From Epiperipatus broadwayi (taxonomy: Eukaryota > Onychophora > Udeonychophora > Euonychophora > Peripatidae), in NCBI GenBank assembly GCA_028023455.1, contig JAQFVV010000031.1, positions 9,416,093-9,480,092 on the forward strand: 64,000 nt of DNA. Reading direction: 5' to 3'. A program made the position numbers and the translations under genes. The notes beneath the pieces are model-generated. The model had not been told where the DNA came from and did no database searches. It saw only the letters and a list, made by a program, of their open reading frames with translations. Each line of letters begins with the position of its first letter. The first letter of the stretch is position 1. This document shows, piece by piece, positions 49,149-62,000 of the stretch.

Positions 49149-49161
49149 ATAAGGAGGTAAT
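49149..49161 (+). promoter_or_regulatory. G-rich purine tract, copy C1
   Basis: AATAAGGAGGTAA, aligned with AATAAGGGGGGATAG in C2 and its reverse complement in C3. Position 15-25 bp before the conserved stem-loop. Resembles a polypurine tract but no LTR copy follows it. Confidence 0.4.
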
Positions 49162-49175
49162 AGTATTCTTATGCT

Positions 49176-49209
49176 ATTGAGACAATGTCTTGGGAGATAT
49201 TGACTCAAT
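49176..49209 (+). other. Conserved stem-loop, copy C1
   Basis: ATTGAG pairs with CTCAAT, then an A/A mismatch, then CAATGTCT pairs with AGATATTG (one G-U), with loop TGGG. The same architecture is kept in C2 and C3 with sequence changes, including a U-A versus C-G loop-closing pair. Confidence 0.65.
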
Positions 49210-49448
49210 GTAAATCTACTTATTGCTTTGTAACTTTACTTCACAGTCTCATGTTTTTTGATAAATACTTATTTAATTAATACATAATAAAGAAGTATAT
49301 TGATTTTGATAATTGATAATAAATTTAATTAGAATAGGATAATATAAAAGTATATTAAAGTTAAACATGCAAATTTTAACTGAGCATTATAATTTACTTG
49401 AGCTAGTCGTATTTCAAATTATATTATACATCGAGAAGTAAGGGTACA

Positions 49449-49483
<35 letters not shown>

Positions 49484-49495
49484 ATATATATATAT
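49449..49495. repeat. (TA)n joining C1 and C2
   Basis: About 46 bp TA tract between GGGTACA and TTGTGCCC. Confidence 0.95.
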
Positions 49496-50464
49496 TGTGC
49501 CCTTTTCTATAGGTCAGTAATAATCCATCACAGTCAATTACTAAAAATTTTAAATTTTAGAATGTTTTTTTTAATGTATTAATTATAGTTTGTCAATTAT
49601 AATATAAAGTACAATTTGAAGCTAAAGAAAATACGTAGTATATAAAATTATAGTGAATCATTTAAAAATAGTTATGTAAAGCTTTAAATATTGTTGCATA
49701 TGGTTGCAAAAGCTGGCCATATTAAATAACACAGCTATAAATAATTAAAACTATATTTAAAAAGTTCGATTTTAATAGTTTAAAACTTATAGTAATAAAT
49801 GTTATATTTTAAATTTATAAAGTCATATTTAATAATCTAATAAAAATCGTATATTTTTAAAAATAAACTTTATGATGGTGAGAATTGTATTTAATTCTAT
49901 ATTTTAAATTATTTTTCCAAATTTTTATAATTATATTATTAAATATAATAAGTGTATCAATTTTATAAATCTGGGCAGAGAAATAGATTAAAAATTGTCT
50001 GTCTAAATTTTATATTAATCATGTGACTTGTATATTACATACTTTCACACACAGCTTGTTTGAATTAATAAAAAAGTTTGAAATATTTTAAAAGTTATAT
50101 TATAGAATTGGATGGAATTATTGCCTATCATAAAAGCAAATAATAATAAATATTAAGTTAACTATCGTATGTAATGTTTTAAGTAATGTAATAAAGACAA
50201 ATGCAGATATATTAAAAATTAAATATTTTGTTTAAATAAAACTAGATAAATGGAATATTAAGAATGGAATAGGTTATTAAAATTATTTTAAAAGTTATTT
50301 TAAATGTTTAAATAATTTTGATAAAATAATAATTGATTTAAAAGTGGTATTTTAAATAATATTTTTAAATTTTACTACGTCATAAATTTTTATTTTAAAG
50401 ATTCAATTCTGTAAAAAAAATTGAAAATATGTAAATTTGTTCTCAAGCTAAAAGTAAGAATCAA

Positions 50465-50498
50465 CCAATCAAATGAGGTATTCTTACAGACTATAAAT
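50465..50498 (+). promoter_or_regulatory. CCAAT box plus TATA-like box, copy C2
   Basis: CCAATCAAATGAGG at 50465 and TATAAAT at 50492-50498, 27 bp apart; followed by GCATGGGGGGTATCAGAGGAG. Confidence 0.5.
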
Positions 50499-53400
50499 AT
50501 GAATTGCATGGGGGGTATCAGAGGAGATTTAATAATATATTGAACCCAGAGAAAGGTATATTAGCAGCTATCAAAGAGATAGTATTTTAAAATTTTTATT
50601 TAGACAATTATTAATACTTTCTTATAGTTTTATTTGCAGAAACTAATTGATATTTTTAAAAGTATTTTGCAAAAGAGAGTTTTAAAAAATAATATATTTG
50701 GGAACTTTGTGAAAATGATTTGCTAGTTTTTTTAAGTACTTGCCAGGATTATTTTATCCTAAGTTTGACCTAAACTTCACAATGAAAAGATGGATATACT
50801 GTACAATAAAATGCATATAAATTCTAATAATATAAAAATGTTTTTTGGAATATTTTGATACAGCTTTATTAATGCTTCACCGGAGAACTGTTCTGGTACA
50901 AAAAATAATTCAGACATTATCCTGGAAGCTTAAATGGAAAACTATTTGCCATCTAAAAAAGGATTTGTGATGCGTTATTTATAAGCTTATCCAGGAGTTT
51001 TTTAAAAAAGCATAAGATACTTATATCTTATGAATTATCATAAAATATAATAATGAAAGAAATAGAATGTTTATTCCTTTTTGAAGGAAACATTTTTAAA
51101 AATATATATATTTTACAAGAATTAAAAAGAGCTTACAGAGAAGATTTTTGTTAAGGAGTTGTGATATTAAAAAACTTGTAGTCTCAGAAATATTAAAAAT
51201 GCACCTTTAGAAGTATTTTTTTTGAAGCGCTTTATCAAGGATGGAAACCTATATAAAAGAATGAACATATAATAGTTGAATAAAAAATGGATCCATGGAC
51301 ATATTGTAAAAAAAAAAGTTTACCAAATATTTTTAAAGTTAAGCTAGATGGAGTGATGCATCAGATACGCCGGCAGAGAATATTGAAGAAATTTCACGGG
51401 ATTAATTAATATTATGATTTAATAATTATCATCCTAAATACTAAAACCAAGGATTATTTTCTATAAATTTTACTAAATGGATTAATATTTATTTTTATTT
51501 TTAAACTTTAACACGCTTGGAGGAGAACATTTTAAAACTCTAGAGAAAGTAAGAAACATTTTGGACTTATCAGGAACTATTGTCAAGAAAATATGTAATT
51601 ATAGTTTTGATTCCTTTTATTTTATTATCCTAGTTTAAATTTAAATTTTTTTTTATAAGATTAGGAAAACATAAAACATTAATTTGTTGATGATATAAAA
51701 TTTTATAATGGAATAATCTAATAATTTATATAAGAATATTTTAAGATAAAGTGTATGGATGTATATTTTCATTTATGTATGCAATGTTTTTTATATCCAG
51801 TGGATGGAAGAAGCCTACTGAATATGATGACCAGATAAAGGTTATTTTGGTAATAGTAATAACTATTAATAATTTATAATGTATATTTTTTTGTTTTCTT
51901 TAGATCATCTATGAATCCGAAGAAAGAAGTGTAAAAGTTTTAATTATATGTAACGCATTTCATACAACATTTTTTGGAAAAACATTATGAGATAGGATTG
52001 ATTTAAAAATATGCATACAATGATTTTTTTTATATTAGTGATATAATCCAACATAATAACAAATAGTTATGTGATTCAAAATTTTCATGTTATTGGATAT
52101 TCAAATATTGTCTAGTTAGATTGTATATGATTAAACATACAGAATGATGAAGTAGACAAACTTTTCTTGTGGAACAGTGGGATTGTTTAATTATCAATGA
52201 ATTTTATTTATTGTTTTGTAAATGCAGATAGTTATTTATCGATGTAAGATGTGGAAAATCTTGAGAAATAATGTTGATATAGTGGCTTGGAAGTACTTAG
52301 TGAACAGGAAACCAAGATGATGTTTTTAAGAAATAGGATATGATAAAGAATAGAAATAATATTTAGTCTTTATATGGATATCAGCATAGTTAACAAAGCC
52401 TTATGACTGGTACACATTTCATTTGGACAGTGTTTATATTTCTTTAAATATATGATGTTCTAATAAAGCTGAAGAAATAGCTTTAACATCGTTCATGTAT
52501 TAGAGGATATTAGACAGGTAAATGTCATACCTCTATTTTCTTGTTAATGCACTGTGCCATGTTTTGAGATATATTATGAGTGATACTCTAGCTTTCTTCC
52601 TTAAATCCTAGGCATCTATTTCGCTATCTTTATTTCATGTAACTGCATCGTTTCAGTAAGATATTTTGAAAAGAAATGATAAATAATTTAGAACTTAGGT
52701 TATGCTATCGTTTTGTATAAGATTGGTTTATTTGCTTATAAGGAACAGAATTTTATATCTTGAAATTGAAGGTCCAATGAATCCTAAGGAGAGGAAAGAA
52801 TCATAGAATATATTTTTGAATTTATTTCGGAAATGAAATATAAATTTTGGAAAAGAGTATCTAAACAAGATGTTTTCTTTGAAATGTTAATTATTTTTAA
52901 ATGCTTTATTATTATTATTTTAAGAGAAAAATAAGTATTGCATATTTTTAAAATACAATAATATACAATAAATGTAGGGAATATGCATAGTATATTTTTT
53001 GTTTATTGAATAACAGGAATATATTGATTATTACACTTATATCATACTAAAGTAAGGCTAAATAAGAATATATTATGATTAGTAAACATCGTGTGATAAA
53101 ACACTAAAATCTAGTACTGAATTTTGGATGAATATTTTATGTAACATCTTTGACTTTGCAAGATGAAAATTTTTTTTATATTTTGAGAAATCCATACTCA
53201 TTATAAAGTTAATTTTGTTTTTCTGTAGAATGTTTTCCTATGAATGTTTTAAAAAATAAGCTAGTTTTAATAATATTAAGGATGAAATATTTTGCTAATA
53301 AAATAAGTAAATATATTTGCAATAAGTTAACCATACCGAGAAACCAAATGGTAACATTTTATTTTGTCTTAAGTCTAAATAAAGATATAACTAAATTATA

Positions 53401-54139
53401 AATTATTTTTATATAACATAGTAGATAAAAATGTAAGAATAAAATAAGGATATCCATTGTAAATAGTATACATAAATTGTTTATTTTATTTTGTTGTTAT
53501 TAATAAACTTTGTTAAAATTTGTTTTTCAAATTTTTTTGTCTCTGGATTGTTTATTTCTCCACTTCACAGCATGAAATCACGATATATTCATAACAATTG
53601 AAACAAATATATAATTTTGCACAAAAAAATAAACAGAGAAGTATTTTAAGAATTTTAAATATTTTAATGGTATTCATTTAATTAAATAATCATAATTTTA
53701 CATTGGTTTTTTTTGGTCATAAATCAGTTATCACAATAATATGAATTATATGCTATCAGTTGCCACTTACTTTCGTTTGTCAGATTATCAAAATGCTACC
53801 ACGTATTTATTATATTATTATATGAAGATAAAAGATTATATAAAATTATTTTATTATTTTATTATGGTAATAAAAATATAACGAAAAGAAAAGATATCCA
53901 GTAGTAGTTAAACAATGAAGAATATTATTATTATTATTTATTATTAGTTTCAGTGTAGTAGATTATGACATAAAATCCCTTCTCGTATTTTTTATTAACT
54001 TAGAATAAACTTTACGAACCTAAGATTTTTATTGAGCTAGATTATTATAAATAGAAGATTAAGATGTAATTATTAACTTAATCTTAGTGAGAAGTTATTA
54101 AAGTCGTAAGAATACTATGAGTTTGTTATTTGAAATAGT

Positions 54140-54200
54140 AATAAGGGGGGATAGTCTTCTTATGCCATTGAGGTAATATCCTGTAGGATATTGGCTCAAG
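54140..54200 (+). other. Purine tract and conserved stem-loop, copy C2
   Basis: AATAAGGGGGGATAG at 54140-54154, then the stem-loop 54167-54200: TTGAG pairs with CTCAA, one G/G mismatch, TAATATCC pairs with GGATATTG (one U-G), loop TGTA. The inner part AATATCCTGTAGGATATT is nearly a perfect palindrome. Confidence 0.65.
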
Positions 54201-54428
54201 GTAATCTATCTTGTCACCTGTATTTTCACTTCAAGTCTCATGAAAATATTAAATATTTATTAAATTTATTTTATAAACTGAACCTTATTCGTATTTGAAA
54301 TTTGAGCTAGTGAAATATTTAATTTTAAAGCTGAATATTTTATTTATTAATTATTAACTGAGCTAGAACCCTTTTTATTTCATATCATATATTATCTGGA
54401 AGTGAAGATGCACAAGACCAGGTTAGAA

Positions 54429-54430
<2 letters not shown>

Positions 54431-54464
<34 letters not shown>
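54431..54464. repeat. (TA)n at the right end of C2
   Basis: TA tract ending with TTGTAACAGAATAAAA, the start of the next block. Confidence 0.95.
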
Positions 54465-54466
<2 letters not shown>

Positions 54467-57237
54467 AACAGAATAAAAAAACAAAAAGAATCAATTATTT
54501 GTAACAGACAATAAAAATCGAAGCAATTATTAATTATTAAGATATGTTTCATAATCTATACCATTTGAACAGTAAGAAAAATTTGTAACAGCATACAAAA
54601 TAATGTAATGATGAAAAAGGCCGCTATTTTGTAACCATTTAATATATATATAAGTGATAAAATGATAGTTGCTATAATTCAATAACTAAACACTAAATAG
54701 GATATATGATATGCTCTAGCGGTTCATCATTTGTAACCGAGTAAATTAAATGAGAAATGAATTTACTATTTTAGCTAAAATACAATTTATCATTAAATAA
54801 GGATGACACTAACATATAAATAAGAATATATGCATATCATGCTCTATTTGGGTGAATATTTCTAATTAATTAAATATAACATTATAGCCCATTGCAACTA
54901 TCCTAAGCATTAAGTCTATCATGCTAATAGTGAAATAAATAATTTCATTTCTCCACATATAAAATAACCAAATGAAAACTAATACTGTCATCATTAAAGA
55001 TTTGCACTATTTAGATATTGGGGAAGTCATTTGAACAATAAAACATACTGGCCATTGTCATCAAATAAAATAATATTAAATATAGAAACTGAATAAGATT
55101 ACCCACTGAGAGATCCCTGGAGTGCCTTATGCTTAACTCCAATAATAGGTTCTTTTAACCGAGAATCCTTCTCATTCCTCTTTCCATGTATATATGACCA
55201 TTCATAGTCGTACACACACACTGGTGCTGTTTATAACAACTTATAAAAAAATATCATACAAAGTTCATATTATGAAGTTGGAAAGGGATTAAATCACTCT
55301 TTATTCAGTTTAGCTAAGTACATGTGTTTTCCAACGAGCGCCACTAGATTGTTTTAAATCTAGATAAATATCTGTTTAAAGTGTATTGAGTTCAAACTCA
55401 TTCTATACATTTTTATCACACATGGCTTGGATGACTAATGAAAAAAAAATGACACTTATATTTTACTCATGTCAATAAAATCATAAGATCCATATATCAC
55501 AAAATTTATATATTCAAGACTCTTATAGATATTACTAGCTCATTTTACGTAGATTGATGAACAGACAAGTATAATCTTATTAATGGCTTCCAAACAAGCA
55601 TCGTGAAGACCATTACTGATATGGATGGTCATTTAATTAGTTACTTAACTTAGTTATTTATCATAATATAAAGATGATAATAATGATGACGATGATATCA
55701 ACCATAGCTTTATAATGAACTCACAAAAATAAATTTATCTTTATATAAACTCATAGGCATTTATTAAAATCATCCTATTTTAAACTGAGATTTAAATATT
55801 ACATTCACTAACATTTATATAAGTTTATGGTTATTTACTAAAATATTTTTATAGTTAAAACTAGGATTCAATAATACTAGTGATGATGACTGATCATCAC
55901 GCATCTCCCCACGTGATATTCAATTTTCTATAAACCCCTATTTACTAAATATATTAATTGTGTTAAACATTAGATTTAATGCTTATAATTTATTTAATGA
56001 TGATGGTGATCATGACTCATGTACAGTACCATGTTTAAACAGTGTTTTAATCAATAATATGATATCCATCTTTTGATGAGGATGATCAAAACTCATGGAC
56101 ACAACATAATTTTAGCTTTCTATTATTGAACTATAATTATTAAAACTTGGTTATTATCAAGCATAATCCTGAAATACTTAAATGTGAATCAATATTCTAG
56201 CTTACTTAACATTTTGCGAGACTTGCTTAATATTTGCTAGTGTTGACGATTCTTAATATCTGCAAGAAATGAGGATCATTTAAAATAATAAAATCAAGAC
56301 AAGAAAAACATGATATTTTTAATAATAACTCAAAACCAATTAAGTTATATAATTATATTTTATTAATACTATTCTTCTTTCTTTCTTTAAAATCAAATTA
56401 ATAATTAGATAAATGACTTATTATTACATTAATTAAATATAGAATTAATACAAAATTTTATATACAAGTTTATCATTTTGGATAATTTTAAAATAAGCTG
56501 GCTTAAAATGACATTTTAAAAAAAATATTTCATTGAATGCTTACCTAAGACTTTCCTAACTTAGTATATCATAAAAATAAATTTCATATGTAACTTGTGT
56601 GTTTTATTTCACTTCCATTCATATGTAAGCCTTGCTTTTAAATTTACCATATTTAAACTAATCATGCATAACCTATTCTTTTGATGTGTTTGTATAAGCA
56701 GTTACACATGCACACACACCCTGTGATATGTCAACATATATTTTTAAAATGTGTTCCCTTATATTAGAGATTAATACATAAATCACATATACAAAAAAAT
56801 ATTCTTGCAACCTTGAGCAAAAGAAAATAAAATACATTCTATCAATTTTTATATGCAACAAGATAAATAAAAAAAAAACATTATAAATGCATATATTTAT
56901 AGGTTGCTCATTATCAAAACAAATGAAGAACAATAAAAAAAAAAACATTTCAATATTACAATATATAATAAAAAAAATAAAAAATAATGAAAATTTAAGT
57001 TTAAAGATTTAAACTGTGTTTGTATTATGTTATGTGATATTGAGAATAACTATTGATAAACAAGCCTTTAATGTTTCTGTATCAAAAGAAAAAATGCTTT
57101 GACCAATAAATTAAGGTTTACTTTTAATAAGTAAGAATAAAAGATCTATTAATGAAAGTTCATAATTACCCGATTATTTTCACTTCTTATAAATGTCTCA
57201 AGTTTGAATTTTCAAATTGCTTGTCTCACGTATAGCT

Positions 57238-57503
57238 TCAATAAGTTGATTTGCTCCATTTAAAAAAAAGAAAAGTTCTTGCAGATACTTTTTAAGATAA
57301 TCATGAATTAATTGACTTGCTTATTTCCACAATTTTAAAATTATTTATTGTTGATACTTTTAATAACGCTGAATTCGTTGACTGGCTTGCCGCTACCATT
57401 TCAAAAAAATTTATTACAAATACTTTTAGATAAGTATGAACTGGTGGATTTGCTTGTCTCTACCATTTAAAAAAAAATCATTGTAGACACTTTAGATGAC
57501 TAT
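57238..57503. repeat. Tandem repeat, ~66-bp unit, 4 copies
   Basis: Units start at about 57238, 57304, 57371 and 57438. Each has the form GAAYTNNTTGACTTGCTTGTC, then CCATTTAAAAAAAA, then ATACTTTTAGATAA. Copies are diverged from one another by substitutions and homopolymer length. Confidence 0.85.
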
Positions 57504-58018
57504 GAGGAATACTTTAACAAAAATTTGATTGATAGCCTAATCAAACTTGGCTATATATGTTTTTTTTTCCATTCATATTTTCTTTCTTCTTCCTTTGTCA
57601 AAGATGATGATTAGATTATGTTTTGTGGCTGGTTTTAAATTTGTCCATTCTTTTGGTTACTATGGACTGGTATATGAGTCCATAGTAAATTAGTGATTTA
57701 AACCATTCTGTCAGATTCCAGGAAGCAGAAGAAGTGGCTTTAGCAATGCAAATTCATTGTATTATACACAGCAAAATATATTAATATCATTTTATAGAAC
57801 TGTCAATAACTTCTTCCAAGAAATTCAATTTTTTTTTCTTTTCTCCTTCTTAATACTGCTGAGAATTATTTATATATATGTACATCTTCGTCTATACTGA
57901 CTTTGAAAACAAGAGTCATTTTTCTCCTTCCTCAATTTTGAAAGACCTAAAAAAAATCAATCGCTCACTCTCTTTTGAAAAAATATGCAAACTGTCCATT
58001 TCCCTTGGTATTTCACGA

Positions 58019-58149
58019 ACTCAATCACTACATCTCTGTCTAATAATAATGCTTAAAAAACTGATCATTAAATCTCTTCTCTAATAACATTAAAAAAACT
58101 GATAGCTACATCTCTTTTTCAATAACATTGAAAAAACTGATCGCCACTA
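58019..58149. repeat. Tandem repeat, 38-bp unit, ~3.3 copies
   Basis: CTGATMRYTAAATCTCT...AATAACATTRAAAAAA recurs at 58061, 58099 and 58137 (partial), with a diverged first copy at 58019. Confidence 0.85.
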
Positions 58150-59000
58150 AATATTGTTTCATTTGTTTATATTGCAAATCTTTGATCAAAGAAAAGGACC
58201 ACCAGGAAATCTTATCTTGAGATAAAGATCAAAGCTTCACAAGTTTGACAGTCTGTCACAATTAATAAAAACTTAGGATTGTTACTTTTATTCTATCCAA
58301 GCATCACTTCCCTCTCTAGATATCTACAATATAGATAATACAAAAACAACAAAGCCTGCAATCTTAGTTATTAAAAGATTTGTGTAAAAATGTTTTATGT
58401 TTAAAATATCTAGTCACACGTGTACATTTTCATATCCTAATCTACTAATCTTGATCATCTTACTTCACACTTTCTTTCTGATCTGCTTTATTTAATAAGA
58501 ATATGGCTAAATAATTTCAACACATTATTTAATAAAATATAATAAATCCCTGTATTAAATATTGTTTCCTATTACCTTCTCTCTTTACAACTGCTTATTT
58601 ATTAACTATTTATAAACTTTATAATAATAAATACACACATATATCTTTATATATAAAAGAATTTTTTTTTAATTGAAGAATCTCTTTATTTGTGAAATGA
58701 GAATATATATATATTCTGCCCTTGTCATCATGTGTAGCTCCACTACACATCAGGCCAATCACGTTGAGGGCCATAATCTAACCGCCTCGTTCCCACATCT
58801 CCACTTCCCCCAAAATAAATATAATATAGTGAAAATCACCTAACCGGGTTCTAGCTCTAATAATTAATGAAATATTCAATTAAATGCTTTACTAGCTCAA
58901 GTTTCTTAAAATTAACTTAGGTTCTGTTTTAAACTAACTCAAATAAATATTCAGGAATTCATGAGACTAGAAGTGGAAATACTGGTGACAAGGTAGATCA

Positions 59001-59060
59001 CATTGAGACAATATCCCACAGGATACCACCTCAATGGCATAAAAAAACTATCCCCCCTTA
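59001..59060 (-). other. Purine tract and conserved stem-loop, copy C3
   Basis: Minus strand: ATAAGGGGGGATAG (59060-59047) then the stem-loop 59036-59001. CATTGAG pairs with CTCAATG, one G/T juxtaposition, TGGTATCC pairs with GGATATTG (with wobble pairs), loop TGTG. The longest outer stem of the three copies. Confidence 0.65.
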
Positions 59061-62000
59061 TACTACTATTACACATAATAACTACATAGTATTCTTATGA
59101 CTTCCGCAACTTCTAATCACTAAGACTCATTTAACAATTAAAGTATTAATCTTTTATCTCTAATAATAATAATAGTAATCATCTAGCTCAAATGAAATAA
59201 TCTCAGGTTCTTAAATTTATTCATATGTTAATAAACATATGGTAGCAAAATATGATAAGGGATTTTATGTCATAATCTACTACTCTGAAATTAGATTAAT
59301 AATGAAACAATAATAATCACAATCTTCATTGCTTAATCCAACTAGTACAGCTTTTCTTTCATCGCAAATTTATAACCGTAATAAATTAGTTAATAAACTA
59401 ATATCCCCTTTTTTTATCTTTAAGTAATAAAATAAATTAATAAGTGGCAGTGTTTAGATAATCTGATAAATAAAGCAAGTGGCAACTAATAGCATATAAT
59501 TTAGCAAAACATTAGGATAATGGATTGATGACCAGTAACGCAATGCAATTTTATAATTATTTAATTATAAGAACATCAATAAATATTTAAGATTAAACAT
59601 ACTTCTCTATTTATCTTTTGTGCAAACAATCATATACTTAGTTTAATGGTTGTGAACATACCCTGTGAATTCATGCAATGATGTAGAGAAAACAAAACTC
59701 AGACACAAGTTTTAATAAACAAATTTTAAAATTTTATTAACATCAATAAAAATAAATAAAACAAACAAATCCATCTACATCTATTTACAAGGGATATCCT
59801 CATTTTTCTTTACACTACAATAGTTGAATTATACACATTTATATTTCTTTTATCGTTAATTAAACTTATTATGCCTTTTAAAAGTTATTTATTTATTTCT
59901 CATTAGGTTTATCATATCACTTATTTTAACTATTTTATGGGTAATACCATTCTTTACCTTTTAATATTAAAGTTACTGTATTATAAATTATCTATGTGGA
60001 TAAACATCATTTATAACATCATAATTTGACAATCAATATGGTTTTTTAAAAGAAAATTACATTTTCTTGTAACTTTATATAAGTCACTCCGCATATTATT
60101 CAAATATTATTATTACTTTTAACGTTTGTTCTCCAATGTTCGTAAACTATAATACGTTTATTCCATAAGCCATACTCATGTATAATACTATAACACAGGT
60201 TTAATTATCACCTGTTACAGTTTCACATATGCTATAATTATCGAATGTTATTGTATTTTTTAAATATGCAATACTTATATTTTTTAAAATATAATTAACA
60301 ATAAGAAAACATGAAATTATATTTAATATTTTTTTTATATTTCTATTCGGATATACTTTTATAAAATTATAGTTCATTTCTTAAAAGGAATTAAAATAAT
60401 TCTCTAACTCCTTCCCTTCTTAGGATATTTGCATCTTTCTTTCAATAATCATAATCTACTCTTCGTTAACACTTAACTATTCTTATTCCAAATAATAGTA
60501 TGACATACATTCTAAAATATCTATTGTTTCCCTTTTAATAGACATCATATAATGATGTAGTTGCAAGAAATACAGATAAAGATAGCGAAAGATGTATAGG
60601 ATATCGGGAAGATAGATAGATAACTTATCCGCAATATACTTCAAAAATGTATGGAACAGTGTGAATAGGTCCGACATTCATTGTCTAATAACCTTGGTGA
60701 TAAGCATGATGTGGCAGCTATTTACTCAGCTTTACCAAACATCTAGTACGACTCACAAGAAATATATAAAATACTACTGTCCAAGACAACATGTGTACCA
60801 GTCTCAGGGCTTTGTTAACTACGCTGATTAACATCTAAAACTACATATTATTTCATTCCCTGTAGCATCCTAGTTTTTAATACATCCTCTTGGTTTCCGA
60901 ATCACCACATACTACCAAGTCACTACCCAAACTATCTCTCGAGATTTTTACTGTATCCAACATTGATAAAATACTAACTACTTTTTTTAAAAACAATAAA
61001 CAAAATTCGCTAATATAAAAACATTTCCCTATTCCATAAGAACAATTTGTCTTGCTTTATTACACTGTAGGTTCAACATCTACGTTTTGTTAAAATAACA
61101 TTTAAATATCCCAATTGGAAAATTAACAGAAAATATCACCTAACCATCGGTTATATTGAACTATATTAATAACACATAAAATGATTATCGTATGCATATC
61201 TTTAAAAAATCTAATCACATCTCAGAAAGTGTTTTAGAGTGTTGTTTTCAAAAATGCGTTTTACAACAACAATAACAATAAAACTTTTGCGCTACATTCA
61301 TTCGATTCTCAGCTGATCTAAATAAATAAAACATACATTATATATCATTAATAATTATAAATGTTACCAAAAACAATCTTTATCTTCCTATCAGAGTTCG
61401 TAGTAGGTTTCTTTCTCTTTGAGCATCGCAAATATACAAATTTCCACATACATACAATTTTATTTTAAAATTCAAAATCAAAACATATTATTTCATATAA
61501 TATTATATCACGAATTAATGTATTTTGTTTTCCCTATTGCTATCTAAAACTTAATGTTTAACTTAGATTAGTAAAGAAAATAATTCAAACCATAATCACA
61601 TATTTTTCTGACGGTAAATCTTGGTTAGTCCCATAATATTTATTATTTCTTCTTTTGTCTGAATGTTCTCCTTTCTGCTTATTAAAGTTTGAAATAAATT
61701 AGTTCATTTAATAAACTGTTTAGATGATCTTTAGTTTTAGTGTTTAATCCAAAATTATTAGAAAACATTTTATTTAGTTATCCCCCGAAGCTTTTTAATG
61801 TTCTGGCGTATATTACCTCGGCGCGTTGATGCATCTTTATTTCTAGTTAAACTACAATTATTTAATAATTACGTTACCAATTGCATTTTCCATGGATCCA
61901 ATATTTTATATTTCTCTTCTGTAAATTTTTTTTTTTTTCTTTAAGCAAGTGTTTTCCTTGGTAAACTTCACTTTCATTCATTATTATTTTATATACACTA

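Larger units (their letters stand above)
45204..49448 (+). mobile_element. Non-coding 4.2-kb repeat, family C, copy C1
   Basis: Starts TGTGCCCTTTT after (TA)n and ends AAGGGTACA before (TA)n; the two ends are inverted relatives (TGTRCCCTT). No ORF above background in 4.2 kb. Shares ordered blocks with C2 (49496-54430) and C3 (58716-63150, minus): ACTAAAAATTTTAAA-like near the start, CCAAT and TATA boxes about 0.93 kb in, an AATAAA-rich zone then CAC-AGCAT near 48.5 kb, YATAAAATCCCTT, AACCTGAGATT, a G-rich purine tract, a stem-loop and GTCTCATG. Could be a very long solo LTR (TG...CA ends, TATA box, purine tract) or a terminal-inverted-repeat element lacking a transposase. Confidence 0.75.
49496..54430 (+). 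mobile_element. Non-coding 4.9-kb repeat, family C, copy C2
   Basis: Starts TGTGCCCTTTTCTATAGGTC, like C1. The right end is less clear: GAAGATGCACA at 54404-54414 aligns with the C1 terminus, and a further 16 bp lead into (TA)n. Same orientation as C1 and in tandem with it. About 0.7 kb longer than C1, spread over several indels. No significant ORF. Best similarity to C1 and C3 is in the last 600 bp (about 53900-54420). Confidence 0.75.
54465..58703. other. Block between C2 and C3, no gene recognised
   Basis: About 4.2 kb bounded by TA tracts on both sides. The left end has five copies of TTGTAAC(A/C) within about 280 bp (54465, 54510, 54591, 54636, 54739). The interior holds two tandem arrays (57238-57503, 58019-58149). 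The frames at 56673-56948 and 57878-58084 lack any domain. It may itself be a mobile insertion, given the TTGTAAC start and TA flanks, but the right end shows no matching terminus. Confidence 0.45.

Noticed and set aside
45204-54430. C1 and C2 as the two LTRs of one retrotransposon
   Set aside because: They are separated only by a ~46-bp TA tract with no internal region, and differ in length by about 0.7 kb; tandem insertion or duplication fits better.
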